Shown here piece after piece: positions 19,004-28,943 of a stretch of 64,000 bases of DNA. The notes under the pieces were generated by a model. That model saw only the letters and a program-made list of their open reading frames with translations, searched no databases and was not told where the DNA came from. The stretch is from positions 1 to 64,000 of the forward strand of contig NZ_LKHP01000009.1 of assembly GCF_001440545.1 (NCBI RefSeq), given 5' to 3'. The stretch is from Caloramator mitchellensis (GTDB lineage: Bacteria; Bacillota; Clostridia; Clostridiales; Caloramatoraceae). Numbering within the stretch: position 1 is the first letter of the stretch; every line of letters begins with the position of its first letter. A program made the translations under genes and the position numbers.

Positions 19004-20860
19004 ATGAATACAGGTATGCAAACAAATGCAGCACCTCAGGCAGGAATCAAGGAAAGGGTTCAGACCTTTGGAAGATTCCTTAGCGGTATGGTAATGCCAA
19101 ACATCGGAGCGTTCATAGCTTGGGGACTTATAACAGCATTATTCATTCCAACAGGATGGACACCAAACGAAAACTTAGCAAAACTAGTAGGACCAATGAT
19201 AGTATATCTATTACCACTTTTAATAGGATATACAGGCGGAAAGATGGTAGGAGGCAACAGAGGAGGAGTGTTAGGAGCTATAGCAACAATGGGTGTTGTA
19301 GTAGGAGCCGACGTTCCAATGTTTTTAGGAGCCATGATAATGGGGCCAATAGGTGGATACGTAATAAAGAAGTTTGACGAATCAATAGAAGGAAAAGTGC
19401 CAGCAGGATTTGAAATGTTGGTAAACAACTTCTCAGCAGGAATCATAGGAATGGTTCTAGCACTATTAGCATTCTTAGGAATAGGACCAGTAGTTCAAGC
19501 GTTAAATGGAGCATTAAAGGCAGGAGTAGAAGCGATAGTAAAGGCAGGACTTTTACCATTATCATCACTATTCATAGAACCAGGAAAGATATTGTTCTTA
19601 AACAACGCAATCAACCATGGTGTATTAGGACCAATAGGAGTAGAACAATCAAAGGAATTAGGAAAATCAATATTCTTCTTACTTGAAACAAACCCAGGAC
19701 CAGGGCTTGGAATACTACTAGCATACTGGGTGTTCAGCAAAGGAATGGTAAAGGAATCAGCGCCAGGAGCGATAATAATCCACTTCTTAGGTGGAATACA
19801 TGAAATATACTTCCCATATGTATTAATGAATCCAGTATTGATACTTGCAGTAATAGCAGGAGGAATGAGTGGGGTATTAACATTCGTAGCATTTGGAGCA
19901 GGATTGGTTGCGACACCATCACCAGGAAGTATATTTGCACTACTAGCGATGACACCAAAGGGAGGATTCTTAGGAGTAATAGCAGGAGTAACGGTAGCGA
20001 CAGTAGCATCATTCTTCATAAGAAGGTCAAAGAACCTATCAAACAGCGAAGACTTAGAAAGAGCAAAGGACAAGATGGTAGAATTAAAGGGAGTAAAGAA
20101 GACAGTAGTAAAGAAAGTAGTATTTGCATGCGATGCAGGAATGGGCTCAAGCGCGATGGGAGCATCAACACTTAGAAACAAGTTCAAGAAGGCAGGATTA
20201 CAAATAGAAGTAATAAACACAGCGATAGAAGATATACCATCAGATGCGGACATAGTAGTAACGCATGAAAGTTTAGCAGCAAGAGCAAATGGAGTAGCAC
20301 CAAGGGCGGAGATAATAGCAATAACAAACTTTGTTAACGACCCTCAATATGATGCTCTTGTTGAAAGACTTAGCGGCAATAAGGGAATTGAAGTTGTTGA
20401 AGAGGCAAAAGTTGAACCAAAAGAAGAACAAGGAATTCTTTTAAAGAAAAATATAAAGGTTGGACTTCAAAGCGTTGATAAGGTAAGGGCTATTGAGATG
20501 GCTGGAGAGCTTTTAGTTGAAAGCGGATATGTTGATGTTGAATATATAGACGCTATGAAGGAAAGAGAAGAGATGGTTTCAACTTATGTAGGTTTTGGCG
20601 TTGCAATTCCGCATGGTGTTGGAGCTGCAAAGGAGAAGATTAAAAAGTCAGGTATCGTAGTTCTTCAATTCCCAGAAGGAGTTGACTTTGGCGAAGAAAA
20701 GGCTCATTTAGTGATAGGAATTGCAGGTGTAGGAAATGAGCATTTGAGCATACTATCCAATATAGCTTCAATTTTTGAAGATGAAGAACTTGCAAATAAG
20801 CTAACTAAGACAACTGATGTTGAGTTGTTATACGAAACATTTACTAAAAGCCAAAACTAA
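19004..20860 (+). CDS. mtlA: PTS mannitol permease, EIICBA
   Basis: A 618-residue three-domain mannitol permease. IIC (about residues 15-345) has the GGNRGGVLGA and GIHEIYFPYV motifs of the mannitol family. IIB (about 365-460) has the phosphorylated Cys in FACDAGMGSSAMGA. IIA (about 480-618) has the active His in GFGVAIPHGV. It imports mannitol as mannitol 1-phosphate. A GGGGGA site precedes the ATG, and mtlD follows by 12 bp. Codon use is odd: from about 19100 to 20330 nearly all codons end in A, while the IIA part shows the T-ending style of neighbouring genes, suggesting a mosaic origin. Confidence 0.97.
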   Translation: MNTGMQTNAAPQAGIKERVQTFGRFLSGMVMPNIGAFIAWGLITALFIPTGWTPNENLAKLVGPMIVYLLPLLIGYTGGKMVGGNRGGVLGAIATMGVVVGADVPMFLGAMIMGPIGGYVIKKFDESIEGKVPAGFEMLVNNFSAGIIGMVLALLAFLGIGPVVQALNGALKAGVEAIVKAGLLPLSSLFIEPGKILFLNNAINHGVLGPIGVEQSKELGKSIFFLLETNPGPGLGILLAYWVFSKGMVKESAPGAIIIHFLGGIHEIYFPYVLMNPVLILAVIAGGMSGVLTFVAFGAGLVATPSPGSIFALLAMTPKGGFLGVIAGVTVATVASFFIRRSKNLSNSEDLERAKDKMVELKGVKKTVVKKVVFACDAGMGSSAMGASTLRNKFKKAGLQIEVINTAIEDIPSDADIVVTHESLAARANGVAPRAEIIAITNFVNDPQYDALVERLSGNKGIEVVEEAKVEPKEEQGILLKKNIKVGLQSVDKVRAIEMAGELLVESGYVDVEYIDAMKEREEMVSTYVGFGVAIPHGVGAAKEKIKKSGIVVLQFPEGVDFGEEKAHLVIGIAGVGNEHLSILSNIASIFEDEELANKLTKTTDVELLYETFTKSQN

Positions 20861-20872
20861 GGGGTGATTTGC

Positions 20873-22033
20873 TTGAAGAAGGCTATACAATTTGGAGCAG
20901 GTAATATTGGTAGGGGTTTTATTGGAGCTTTGCTTTCACAATCCGGATATCATGTAGTTTTTGCTGATGTTAATCAGGCAGTGATTGACGAGATAAACAA
21001 GGTTAAAGGATATCAGATAAATGTTTTAGGAACTGACGTTAGCAAGGAATATATAGAAAATATTTCAGCATGCAGCGTCATGGATGCGGAAATTTTCAAT
21101 CATATTGCAGAGGCTGAAATCATTACAACTGCAGTTGGCCCTAACGTTCTTCCTAAAATAGCACCAACACTTGCAGAAGGAATCAGAAGAAGAATAGCAG
21201 CTGGAAACAAATCATATTTGAACATTATAGCTTGTGAAAATATGGTTGGAGGTTCAGAAAGCTTAAGGGAAGAAGTAAAAAAGAGTTTAAATTCAGATGA
21301 AATAGAATTTTTAAATTCATATGTAGGCTTTCCTAACTCAGCAGTAGACAGAATAGTTCCTCCTGCATCAAATTCTGATAGAAATATATTAGAGGTTGAT
21401 GTTGAAACATTCCATGAGTGGATTGTTGATAAAACAGGGTTTAAGGGCGAAATTCCAAATATTAAGGGAATGGAGCTAACTGATAAATTAATAGCATTTG
21501 TTGAAAGAAAATTATTTACGCTGAATACTGGTCATGCAATAACTGCATACTTGGGATTTTTGAAAGGATATGCTACAATTAAAGAGAGCATAGAAGACAA
21601 GGTTATTTACAAGTATGTAAAGGGTGCTATGGAAGAGAGCGGTGAAGCGCTTATAAAGAAGCACGGATTTGATGCAGATGCTCATAATAAATATATTGAA
21701 AAGATTCTTGGAAGATTTAAGAACCCATATCTTAAGGATGAGGTTTTAAGAGTTGGAAGAGAACCTTTAAGAAAGCTATCCAGCAAGGATAGACTTGTAA
21801 ATCCTTTATTAACAGCAGTAGGCTATGGAATAGAGTGCAATAATCTGATTCTTGGAATAGCTGCTGCAATGCACTATGAAAATAAAGATGATGCACAGGC
21901 TATTGAATTGAGAAGAATGATTGATGAATTAGGAGTTGGAAAGGCGCTTGAAAAGGCTACAGGCATTGAGGAAAATTCAGAGCTTGGAGTTAAAATAGTT
22001 AACACTTATAAAAACATAAAATCATTAATATAA
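20873..22033 (+). CDS. mtlD: Mannitol-1-phosphate 5-dehydrogenase
   Basis: A 386-residue enzyme that oxidises mannitol 1-phosphate to fructose 6-phosphate with NAD. The N-terminal Rossmann motif is FGAGNIGRGFIG; the long-chain dehydrogenase motifs NSAVDRIVP and KLFTLNTGHA follow at about 150 and 215. The frame extends to a GTG at 20864, but that codon is part of the GGGGTGA ribosome binding site, so the TTG at 20873 is the better start. It is cotranscribed with mtlA and feeds the same product as NagB into glycolysis. Confidence 0.95.
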   Translation: MKKAIQFGAGNIGRGFIGALLSQSGYHVVFADVNQAVIDEINKVKGYQINVLGTDVSKEYIENISACSVMDAEIFNHIAEAEIITTAVGPNVLPKIAPTLAEGIRRRIAAGNKSYLNIIACENMVGGSESLREEVKKSLNSDEIEFLNSYVGFPNSAVDRIVPPASNSDRNILEVDVETFHEWIVDKTGFKGEIPNIKGMELTDKLIAFVERKLFTLNTGHAITAYLGFLKGYATIKESIEDKVIYKYVKGAMEESGEALIKKHGFDADAHNKYIEKILGRFKNPYLKDEVLRVGREPLRKLSSKDRLVNPLLTAVGYGIECNNLILGIAAAMHYENKDDAQAIELRRMIDELGVGKALEKATGIEENSELGVKIVNTYKNIKSLI

Positions 22034-22051
22034 TTAAGCATAATATATTTC

Positions 22052-22075
22052 TCCTCGGGTCCTCCGAGGATTTTT
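22052..22075 (+). terminator. Hairpin between mtlD and ptsH
   Basis: The stem TCCTCGG / CCGAGGA with a 5-nt loop is followed by TTTTT. It is a terminator or attenuator separating mtlAD from ptsHI. Confidence 0.85.
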
Positions 22076-22100
22076 AAAGTAATCAAAGGGGTGTAACATT

Positions 22101-22361
22101 ATGAAAGAAGTAAAGGTAAAAGTTGTTAATCCAACAGGACTGCACGCAAGACCAGCAAGCTTGCTTGTTAAGGAAGCAGCAAAATACAAGTCAAGCATTA
22201 CATTAACTAAGAATGGCAAGGACTACAATGCAAAGAGCATAATGAGCGTTATGGCAATGGGAGCAGCAATGGGAGAAGAGCTTGTTTTAAAGGTAAATGG
22301 TGAAGATGAGGATGTTGCAGTAACTACTATAAAAAATCTTATAGAGAGCTTCAAGGATTGA
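22101..22361 (+). CDS. ptsH: Phosphocarrier protein HPr
   Basis: An 86-residue general PTS phosphocarrier. His15 lies in GLHARPAS and takes phosphate from enzyme I; Ser46 lies in KSIMSVMAMG, the site phosphorylated by HPr kinase in Firmicutes for catabolite control. An AGGGGTG site precedes the ATG. ptsI follows by 9 bp. Its position right after mtlAD puts the general PTS proteins next to the sugar-specific ones they serve. Confidence 0.98.
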   Translation: MKEVKVKVVNPTGLHARPASLLVKEAAKYKSSITLTKNGKDYNAKSIMSVMAMGAAMGEELVLKVNGEDEDVAVTTIKNLIESFKD

Positions 22362-22370
22362 GGTGGGATA

Positions 22371-23984
22371 ATGTTTAGAGGTATCGCTGCATCCCAGGGA
22401 ATAGCTATTGGCAGAGCACACATAGTAAAGAAGGAAGTCGAAGTAAGGGGATTTAGCGTAGAAAACACTGAAAAAGAGATTAAAAGATTAGATAAAGCCA
22501 TAAATGCTGCTAAGGAAGAGGTAGTTATAATAAAGGAAAACTCAGCAAATACAATAGGACAGGAAAATGCAGAGATATTCGAAGCACATTTGATGATTCT
22601 TGAGGACGAAGAATTTATAAATGCAATTAAAAATAAGATAAACGACGAAAAAATAAATGCTGAATACGCCGTTAAATTGGTTGTTGATGAGTTTGTTCAG
22701 ATATTCTTGAATATGGACAACCAATATTTCAAAGAAAGAGCATCAGATGTAAGGGATATTGGAAATAGAATAATAAATATTTTAAGTGAAAAGAGCAGCA
22801 ATTCAATTGCAAATGTTCGTGAAAAGTGTATTGTCGTTGCTGATGATTTAACTCCGTCTGAAACTGCACAGATGAATAAAGATTTGGTTCTTGGAATGGC
22901 TACAAACCTTGGTGGGAAAACATCCCATGCAGCAATAATTGCAAGGACCCTTGAGATTCCAGCTGTTTTAGGCCTTGGACACATTACTGATAATGTAAAT
23001 GAAGGAGATATGTTAATTCTTGATGGTAATGAAGGGGTTATTATTATAAATCCAAGTCAAGAGGAAATAGAAAAGTATGAATCCATCCAAAAGAAGATGG
23101 AAGAAGAAAAGAATGAATTGTTGAAGTTTAGGGACCTTAGAATAGTCGATAAGAATGGCAAGAGGATTGAAGTTGCTGCAAATATAGGCGGCACATCAGA
23201 GGTTGATATAGCACTTAAATATGGTGCAGAAGGAATTGGTTTGTTCAGAAGCGAATTTTTGTATATGGACAGGGACAACCTTCCAACTGAGGATGAGCAA
23301 TTTGAAGCATATAAATATGTTCTTGAAAGAATGGGAGAGAAGGCTGTAATAATTAGAACACTTGATATAGGTGGGGATAAGAATCTTCCATATTTGAGCA
23401 TGGAACACGAGCAAAATCCATTCCTTGGCTTAAGAGCTGTAAGGCTTTGCCTTGCAAGAAAGGACATATTTAAAACTCAGCTAAGGGCTCTTTTAAGGGC
23501 TTCAGTTTATGGAAACTTAAGAATTATGTTCCCCATGATTTCAGGGCTAGAGGAACTTTTAGAAGCTAAAAAGATTTTAAAAGAGGTTGAGGACGAATTA
23601 AGAGCAGAAGGAATAGAGGTTGGAAAATATGAAGTTGGAATAATGATTGAAATTCCTTCAGCTGCAATAATATCCGATATACTTGCAAAGGAAGTTGACT
23701 TCTTCAGCATTGGAACTAACGATTTAATTCAATATACGCTAGCAGTAGATAGAATGAACCAGAATGTTTCATACCTATATAATCCATCCCACGAGGCAAT
23801 TTTAAGACTTATCAAGATGGTAATCGACAATGCCCACAGGGAAGGAAAGTGGGTAGGAATGTGCGGCGAAATGGCTGCAGACTTATCCATGACAAAAACG
23901 CTTTTAGAAATGGGACTTGATGAATACAGCGTAACTCCTCCGATGATTTTAAGGGTTAGAAAAGAATTAAACTCAATTTTATGA
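22371..23984 (+). CDS. ptsI: PTS enzyme I
   Basis: A 537-residue phosphoenolpyruvate-protein phosphotransferase that starts the PTS relay. The phosphorylated His lies in the motif GGKTSHAAIIAR near residue 188, and the C-terminal PEP-binding barrel has GIGLFRSEFLYM, KNLPYLSMEHEQNPFLGLRA-like elements and the active-site Cys in GKWVGMCGEMA. The end is close to those of typical Firmicute enzyme I proteins but a little shorter. It overlaps nothing and ends just before a long palindromic terminator. Confidence 0.98.
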   Translation: MFRGIAASQGIAIGRAHIVKKEVEVRGFSVENTEKEIKRLDKAINAAKEEVVIIKENSANTIGQENAEIFEAHLMILEDEEFINAIKNKINDEKINAEYAVKLVVDEFVQIFLNMDNQYFKERASDVRDIGNRIINILSEKSSNSIANVREKCIVVADDLTPSETAQMNKDLVLGMATNLGGKTSHAAIIARTLEIPAVLGLGHITDNVNEGDMLILDGNEGVIIINPSQEEIEKYESIQKKMEEEKNELLKFRDLRIVDKNGKRIEVAANIGGTSEVDIALKYGAEGIGLFRSEFLYMDRDNLPTEDEQFEAYKYVLERMGEKAVIIRTLDIGGDKNLPYLSMEHEQNPFLGLRAVRLCLARKDIFKTQLRALLRASVYGNLRIMFPMISGLEELLEAKKILKEVEDELRAEGIEVGKYEVGIMIEIPSAAIISDILAKEVDFFSIGTNDLIQYTLAVDRMNQNVSYLYNPSHEAILRLIKMVIDNAHREGKWVGMCGEMAADLSMTKTLLEMGLDEYSVTPPMILRVRKELNSIL

Positions 23985-23986
23985 TT

Positions 23987-24031
23987 AAAAACTTAATCTT
24001 AAGTGCCTGGCACTTAAGATTAAGTTTTTTT
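23987..24031. repeat. Long palindromic repeat acting as ptsI terminator (copy 1)
   Basis: Two perfect 21-bp arms (23987-24007 and 24009-24029) meet around a single T at 24008 and end in T7. It serves as the ptsI terminator. A core containing CTTAATCTTAAGTGCC and its complement recurs at 30159-30192 in the tRNA cluster, so this is a dispersed palindromic element rather than an ordinary terminator. Confidence 0.85.
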
Positions 24032-24088
24032 GTTGCAATTTCTGTCAAATATACTTCATTGGTGGCAGAAAATAAACAATTTTTTGAA

Positions 24089-24118
24089 TTGACAAAACTA
24101 TTTACCGTAATGTATAAT
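24089..24118 (+). promoter_or_regulatory. Promoter of the ribose operon
   Basis: TTGACA (24089-24094) and TATAAT (24113-24118) are 18 bp apart, a near-consensus vegetative promoter immediately before a palindromic operator and rbsK. Confidence 0.88.
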
Positions 24119-24119
24119 A

Positions 24120-24150
24120 TACTTAACCGGTTCAGTAAAACGGTTAAGTA
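24120..24150. promoter_or_regulatory. RbsR-type (LacI family) operator
   Basis: The inverted repeat TACTTAACCG / CGGTTAAGTA (24120-24129 and 24141-24150) lies directly after the -10 box, where a bound repressor would block transcription. The inner AACCGGTT and AAACGGTT have the central CG typical of LacI-family sites. The rbsR gene at the end of the operon is the expected regulator. Confidence 0.75.
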
Positions 24151-24170
24151 TGCATGGGTAGGTGAATTTT

Positions 24171-25103
24171 ATGTTTGATGTTTGCGTTTTAGGAAGTTTG
24201 AATATGGATTTAGTAATAAACGTTGATAAAATTCCTGCAGTTGGTGAAACAATTCTTGCAAATGGATTTATGAAATTTCCTGGAGGTAAAGGAGCAAATC
24301 AAGCGGTAGCTGCTGCAAGATTAGGTAGCAGGGTTATAATGCTTGGTTGCGTAGGAAAAGATGATAATGGTGACATACTTTTAAATAATTTGAATAGAGA
24401 TGATATAGATACAAGTTTCATTAAAAGAATAGATAGCGCACCTACTGGAATTGCTCTAATAACTGTTGATGGAGCAGGAAATAACACAATTTCAGTTTAT
24501 CCTGGTGCTAATATGAAAGTTGATTTAGATTACATAGATAATGCTAAGGGTTTTATAGAATCTTCTAAGATTGTTGTTGCACAATTTGAAACTCCAATAG
24601 AAGCTACTAAAAGGGCTTTTAGAATTGCAAAAAAGTTTGGAAAAAAAACCATTTTAAATCCTGCGCCAGCAAAAAAAATTGATGAAGAATTAATTAAACT
24701 GTCGGATATTATAGTTCCAAATGAGACTGAAACAGAAATAATTACGGGGATTTTACCTGAAAGTGAAGATAGCATAAAAGAAGCAGGAAAAATTTTGATT
24801 GAAAAGGGTGCTGAACATGTAATAATAACCCTTGGAAGTAAAGGGGCAGCTATAATGGATAGAATTAATTTTGATATTGTCCCTGCATATAAAGTTAACG
24901 CTGTAGATACAACAGCAGCAGGGGATTCGTTTATAGGAGCAATCTCTTATTATTTATCAAAGGAGCAAAGAATTGACTTTGAAACTTTAAAAAGTGCTGT
25001 TAAGTTCTCAAACAAGGTTTCTGCTATTGCAGTTACAAGAAAAGGAGCTCAATCTTCACTTCCGTATTTGAAAGAGGTCATTGAAGTTTTTGGGGAGGAA
25101 TAG
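24171..25103 (+). CDS. rbsK: Ribokinase
   Basis: A 310-residue PfkB-family kinase phosphorylating ribose to ribose 5-phosphate. The signatures are [15 protein letters not shown] at the N-terminus, [17 protein letters not shown] (about residues 37-53), and the C-terminal [13 protein letters not shown] with the catalytic Asp. A GTG at 24162 is in frame but sits in the GGTAGGTG site; the ATG at 24171 is preferred. It is the first gene of the rbs operon, and rbsD starts 2 bp after its stop. Confidence 0.97.
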   Translation: MFDVCVLGSLNMDLVINVDKIPAVGETILANGFMKFPGGKGANQAVAAARLGSRVIMLGCVGKDDNGDILLNNLNRDDIDTSFIKRIDSAPTGIALITVDGAGNNTISVYPGANMKVDLDYIDNAKGFIESSKIVVAQFETPIEATKRAFRIAKKFGKKTILNPAPAKKIDEELIKLSDIIVPNETETEIITGILPESEDSIKEAGKILIEKGAEHVIITLGSKGAAIMDRINFDIVPAYKVNAVDTTAAGDSFIGAISYYLSKEQRIDFETLKSAVKFSNKVSAIAVTRKGAQSSLPYLKEVIEVFGEE

Positions 25104-25105
25104 AA

Positions 25106-25501
25106 ATGAAAAAAATTGGTATTTTAAATCATGAAATTTCTGAAGTTATTTCAAAGATGGGACATACAGATAGTTTAGCGATTGGTGATTGTGGACTCCC
25201 AATTCCGGATGAAACAAAAAGGATTGATTTAGCGCTTGTAAAGGACATCCCAAGATTTTTAGATACATTAAAGGCAGTTTTGCTTGAGTTAAAGGTTGAA
25301 GAAGTAATTGTTGCAGAGGAAACTGCAAAAATTAGTCCTCATATATTTGATGCTATAAAGAAGGAAGTTGGAGATGTTAGGATAATTTTGGTAAGCCATG
25401 AGGAGTTAAAGGCTGAATTGAAAAAATGCAAGGCAGTTATTAGAACTGGTGAGCAGACTCCATATGCTAATGTTATTTTAAAATCTGGAGTTGTTTTTTA
25501 A
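25106..25501 (+). CDS. rbsD: D-ribose pyranase
   Basis: A 131-residue RbsD protein that interconverts the pyranose and furanose forms of ribose so that RbsK can use it. The catalytic His is in [17 protein letters not shown] (about residues 18-34), and the C-terminal [13 protein letters not shown] motif is conserved. The GGAGG site lies within the end of rbsK. It sits second in the ribose operon. Confidence 0.97.
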   Translation: MKKIGILNHEISEVISKMGHTDSLAIGDCGLPIPDETKRIDLALVKDIPRFLDTLKAVLLELKVEEVIVAEETAKISPHIFDAIKKEVGDVRIILVSHEELKAELKKCKAVIRTGEQTPYANVILKSGVVF

Positions 25502-25512
25502 GGGGGATTATG

Positions 25513-27012
25513 ATGCAAAGTAAAAATCCTATCTTGGAGATGACGGGAATTTCTAAGTCATTTCCAGGCGTTAAAGCGTTAAGTGGAGTTAATTTAAGAG
25601 CCTTTCCCGGAGAAGTTATGGCACTTTTAGGTGAAAATGGTGCAGGAAAATCTACTTTGATGAAAATTTTAAGTGGTGTTTATAAAAAGGATGAAGGTTC
25701 TATTAAGATAAATGGAGATGAAGTTGAAATAAACGGAATTAAAGATGCTCAAAGGCTTGGTATTTCAATAATACATCAGGAATTAAGTTTATTGCCTAAT
25801 TTGACTATATATGAAAATTTATTTTTGGGCTGTGAATTGTTTGATGGTTTTAAATTAGATAAAAAAGAAATGATAAGAAAAAGCCAAGAACTGTTAAGAA
25901 AGTTTGATTTCACACTGTCTCCAAAGACGTTAACTAAGGAACTGACAGTTGGCGAAATGCAGATGGTGGAAATTATTAAGGCTGTTTCAAAAGATGCAAG
26001 GATTATAATTATGGATGAGCCTACAACTGCTCTAACAGAAGTTGAAACGGAAAAGTTGTTTAAGATAATAAAACAGTTAAAAGACCACGATGTAGCTATT
26101 ATATATATTTCTCATAGAATGGAAGAGATATTTAGAATATGTGATAGAATAACAGTTTTAAGAGATGGTAGCTTTATTGGGGAAGAATCTATTGAAAATG
26201 TGGACAAGGATAAGCTGATTTCTATGATGGTTGGAAGAAGATTAGAAGAACAGTTCCCATATGCTGAAGTTAAAGCAGGCGAAGCAATATTAGAGGTTAA
26301 AAACTTATCATGGGGAAATAAAATTAAAAATGTATCCTTTGAGCTTAAAAAGGGTGAGATATTAGGAATTGCAGGACTTATGGGTTCAGGAAGAACAGAA
26401 GTTGCAAAACTGATATTTGGCGAATACAAGAGGACAAACGGAGAAGTTATTATAGAGGGTAAGAGGGTTAAGATAAATTCACCCAAAGATGCTATTGAAA
26501 ATGGTGTTGCATATCTTTCAGAGGATAGAAAAAAAGAAGGTCTTGTTTTAAAGCTTTCTGTTCTTGAGAATATGACTCTTTCAAATATTAAGAAATATGA
26601 GAATAGGATTAAAAAAATTAACAAAAGAAATGAATTAAAAGACTGCAACGAATTTTCAAAGAAGCTTTCAGTTAAGATGTCATCACCATATCAGCTTGTG
26701 AAGAATTTAAGTGGAGGGAATCAACAGAAGGTTATTATTGCAAAGTGGCTTTTAAATGCACCTAAAATACTAATTTTTGATGAACCGACAAGGGGTATAG
26801 ATGTTGGAGCCAAAAAGGAAATCTATGAGATTTTAAATGAGTTGAAAAGGCAGGGAAAGGGAATTATTATGATTTCTTCCGAAATGGAAGAGATTCTTGG
26901 AGTAAGCGATAGGATTCTTGTAATGCATGAAGGCAAGATAACAGGAGAAATATCGAGAAAAGAAGCAAATCAAGAAATTATTATGAAATATGCAGTAGGG
27001 CTTGCAGAATAA
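25513..27012 (+). CDS. rbsA: Ribose ABC transporter, ATP-binding protein
   Basis: A 499-residue duplicated ATPase. The first nucleotide-binding domain has Walker [10 protein letters not shown] (about residue 40) and Walker [12 protein letters not shown]; the second has the degenerate Walker [10 protein letters not shown] and signature LSGGNQQKV, the usual asymmetry of sugar-importing RbsA/MglA proteins. Two adjacent ATGs (25510, 25513) are possible; the second has the better distance from AGGGGGA. It energises ribose import with RbsC and RbsB. Confidence 0.97.
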   Translation: MQSKNPILEMTGISKSFPGVKALSGVNLRAFPGEVMALLGENGAGKSTLMKILSGVYKKDEGSIKINGDEVEINGIKDAQRLGISIIHQELSLLPNLTIYENLFLGCELFDGFKLDKKEMIRKSQELLRKFDFTLSPKTLTKELTVGEMQMVEIIKAVSKDARIIIMDEPTTALTEVETEKLFKIIKQLKDHDVAIIYISHRMEEIFRICDRITVLRDGSFIGEESIENVDKDKLISMMVGRRLEEQFPYAEVKAGEAILEVKNLSWGNKIKNVSFELKKGEILGIAGLMGSGRTEVAKLIFGEYKRTNGEVIIEGKRVKINSPKDAIENGVAYLSEDRKKEGLVLKLSVLENMTLSNIKKYENRIKKINKRNELKDCNEFSKKLSVKMSSPYQLVKNLSGGNQQKVIIAKWLLNAPKILIFDEPTRGIDVGAKKEIYEILNELKRQGKGIIMISSEMEEILGVSDRILVMHEGKITGEISRKEANQEIIMKYAVGLAE

Positions 27013-27024
27013 AGGGGTGAAAGG

Positions 27025-27954
27025 ATGGATAGATTTAAATCTGTTTTGTTAAAATTCAAGTCGTTGATAGGCCTTTTGATTCTATGCGTTATTATTTCGA
27101 TAATAACCCCAAGGTTTTTGAATATAAATAATTTATTAAATGTATTAACGCAGGTATCGGTTAATGCAGTTATCGCTCTTGGAATGTCGTTTGTAATATT
27201 AACCGGCGGTATTGACCTTTCGGTAGGCTCCATTCTCGCTATAACTGGAGCTATTGCTGCATCGATAGTTGTTAAGTCCAATAGTTTACTTCTTGCAATT
27301 TTAGTTGCACTAATTATTGGAGCGTTGATTGGAGCGTTTAATGGTATAGTAGTGGCAAAGGGTAAGATTCAACCTTTTATAGTAACTCTTGCTGCTATGA
27401 CAATTTTTAGAGGAGTTACTTATGTATATACTAATGGAACTCCAATATCAGGGCTTGGAAAGAATTTTACTTTTATAGGTAATGCAAAGATAATAGGGAT
27501 ACCTTTTCCAGTAGTAATAACTCTTTTTATATTCTTAATTGCATGGTATTTGATTAATGAAACTCGTTTTGGAAGATATGTATTTGCACTTGGTGGAAAT
27601 GAAGATTCTACAAGGCTTTCAGGTATAAATACAGACAGGGTTAAGTTGTATGTATATATTATTTCTGGTATTGCAGCGGCAATAAGCGGTGTTATTGTAA
27701 CAAGCAGAATTGGCTCTGCATCTCCCAACGCTGGAACCGGTTATGAGCTTGATGCCATTGCAGCAGTTGTATTAGGTGGAACGAGTCTTTCGGGCGGCGA
27801 AGGAAGTATAACAGGAACCATAATTGGTGCCATGATAATTGGTGTTTTGAACAATGGATTAAACTTGATGAATGTTTCTCCATTTTACCAATCAATAGTA
27901 AAAGGTTTAGTAATTCTTCTTGCTGTATTAATAGACAAGAAGAATAAAAAATAA
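27025..27954 (+). CDS. rbsC: Ribose ABC transporter, permease
   Basis: A 309-residue membrane permease with about eight to ten hydrophobic segments. The family motif ALGMSFVILTGGIDLSVGSILAI is near residue 52, and the conserved VLGGTSLSGGEGSITGTIIGA lies near residue 250. It forms the channel with RbsA on the inside and RbsB outside. The ATG follows AGGGGTGA, 12 bp after rbsA. Confidence 0.97.
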   Translation: MDRFKSVLLKFKSLIGLLILCVIISIITPRFLNINNLLNVLTQVSVNAVIALGMSFVILTGGIDLSVGSILAITGAIAASIVVKSNSLLLAILVALIIGALIGAFNGIVVAKGKIQPFIVTLAAMTIFRGVTYVYTNGTPISGLGKNFTFIGNAKIIGIPFPVVITLFIFLIAWYLINETRFGRYVFALGGNEDSTRLSGINTDRVKLYVYIISGIAAAISGVIVTSRIGSASPNAGTGYELDAIAAVVLGGTSLSGGEGSITGTIIGAMIIGVLNNGLNLMNVSPFYQSIVKGLVILLAVLIDKKNKK

Positions 27955-27973
27955 ATTAGGGGGGAAGCCTAAA

Positions 27974-28882
27974 ATGAAAAAAGTATTAAAGACATTATCA
28001 ATCATTCTGACTCTTGTTTTAGTCGTTGGAGTTTTTGCCGGCTGTGGAAGCAAGAGTTCATCAGAGGGAAGCAAAAAGATAGGTGTGGTTATTTCAACTT
28101 TAAACAATCCTTTCTTTGTTACAATGAAGGAAGGTGCTGAAAAGAAGGCTAAGGAACTTGGCTACGAAGTTATCATTTTGGATTCACAAAACGACGCATC
28201 AAAGGAAAGATCTAATGTAGAAGACTTAGTTCAGCAGGGTATTGCAGTATTGATAATCAATCCAACCGATAGTGATGCTGTTGCTAATTCAATTTCTGTT
28301 GCTAAAGAAAAGAATATACCAGTTATAACTGTTGACAGAGCTGCTAATGGTGTTGATGTTGCTTGTCATATCGCATCAGACAACGTAGCAGGTGGAAAAC
28401 TTGCAGGACAATTTATATTAGATACTCTTGGAGGAAAGGCAAAGATAGTTGAACTTCAAGGTATTCCTGGTGCTTCAGCTACAAGAGACAGAGGACAAGG
28501 GTTCCATGAGGTTGTAGATGGAAAGGATGGAGTTTTAGTTGTAGCAAGCCAAGCTGCTGATTTTGATAGACAAAAGGGCTTAAACGTAATGGAAAATATA
28601 ATTCAAGCAACTCCTGATTTTGATGCTGTATTTGCTCATAACGATGAAATGGCTCTTGGCGCAGTTAAGGCTCTTGCTGCAGCAAACAAAAAGGTTCTTG
28701 TTGTTGGTTTTGACGGAACAGCTGATGCTGTAACTGCTATTGAAAATGGAGAAATGGCAGCAACAATTGCACAACAACCAGATGTTATGGGAAGCCTTGC
28801 TATTGAAAATGCAGTTAAATTAATTAAGGGAGAAACTGTTGAAAAGCAAATCCCTGTTGATTTAAAGGTTATAAAGAAGTAA
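27974..28882 (+). CDS. rbsB: Ribose-binding lipoprotein
   Basis: A 302-residue substrate-binding protein of the periplasmic-binding-protein type 1 fold. It starts with a lipoprotein signal peptide whose lipobox FAGC puts the lipid-anchored Cys near residue 24, as expected for a Gram-positive envelope. Ribose-family motifs include STLNNPFFVTMKEGA and QGIPGASATRDRGQGF. It ends the transport part of the operon; a hairpin follows before rbsR. Confidence 0.96.
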   Translation: MKKVLKTLSIILTLVLVVGVFAGCGSKSSSEGSKKIGVVISTLNNPFFVTMKEGAEKKAKELGYEVIILDSQNDASKERSNVEDLVQQGIAVLIINPTDSDAVANSISVAKEKNIPVITVDRAANGVDVACHIASDNVAGGKLAGQFILDTLGGKAKIVELQGIPGASATRDRGQGFHEVVDGKDGVLVVASQAADFDRQKGLNVMENIIQATPDFDAVFAHNDEMALGAVKALAAANKKVLVVGFDGTADAVTAIENGEMAATIAQQPDVMGSLAIENAVKLIKGETVEKQIPVDLKVIKK

Positions 28883-28898
28883 TATTAAATTAAACATG

Positions 28899-28930
28899 TT
28901 GCGTCATCGTTTGATGACGCAATAATTTTA
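28899..28930 (+). terminator. Hairpin between rbsB and rbsR
   Basis: A perfect 10-bp stem (TTGCGTCATC / GATGACGCAA) with a GTTT loop is followed by TAATTTTA. It probably reduces read-through into rbsR and protects the rbs mRNA 3' end. Confidence 0.75.
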
Positions 28931-28943
28931 AAAGGGTGATAAT

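Noticed and set aside
19495-20253. Long minus-strand open frame inside mtlA
   Set aside because: It results from the A-ending codon bias of mtlA on the other strand; mtlA is clearly the gene.
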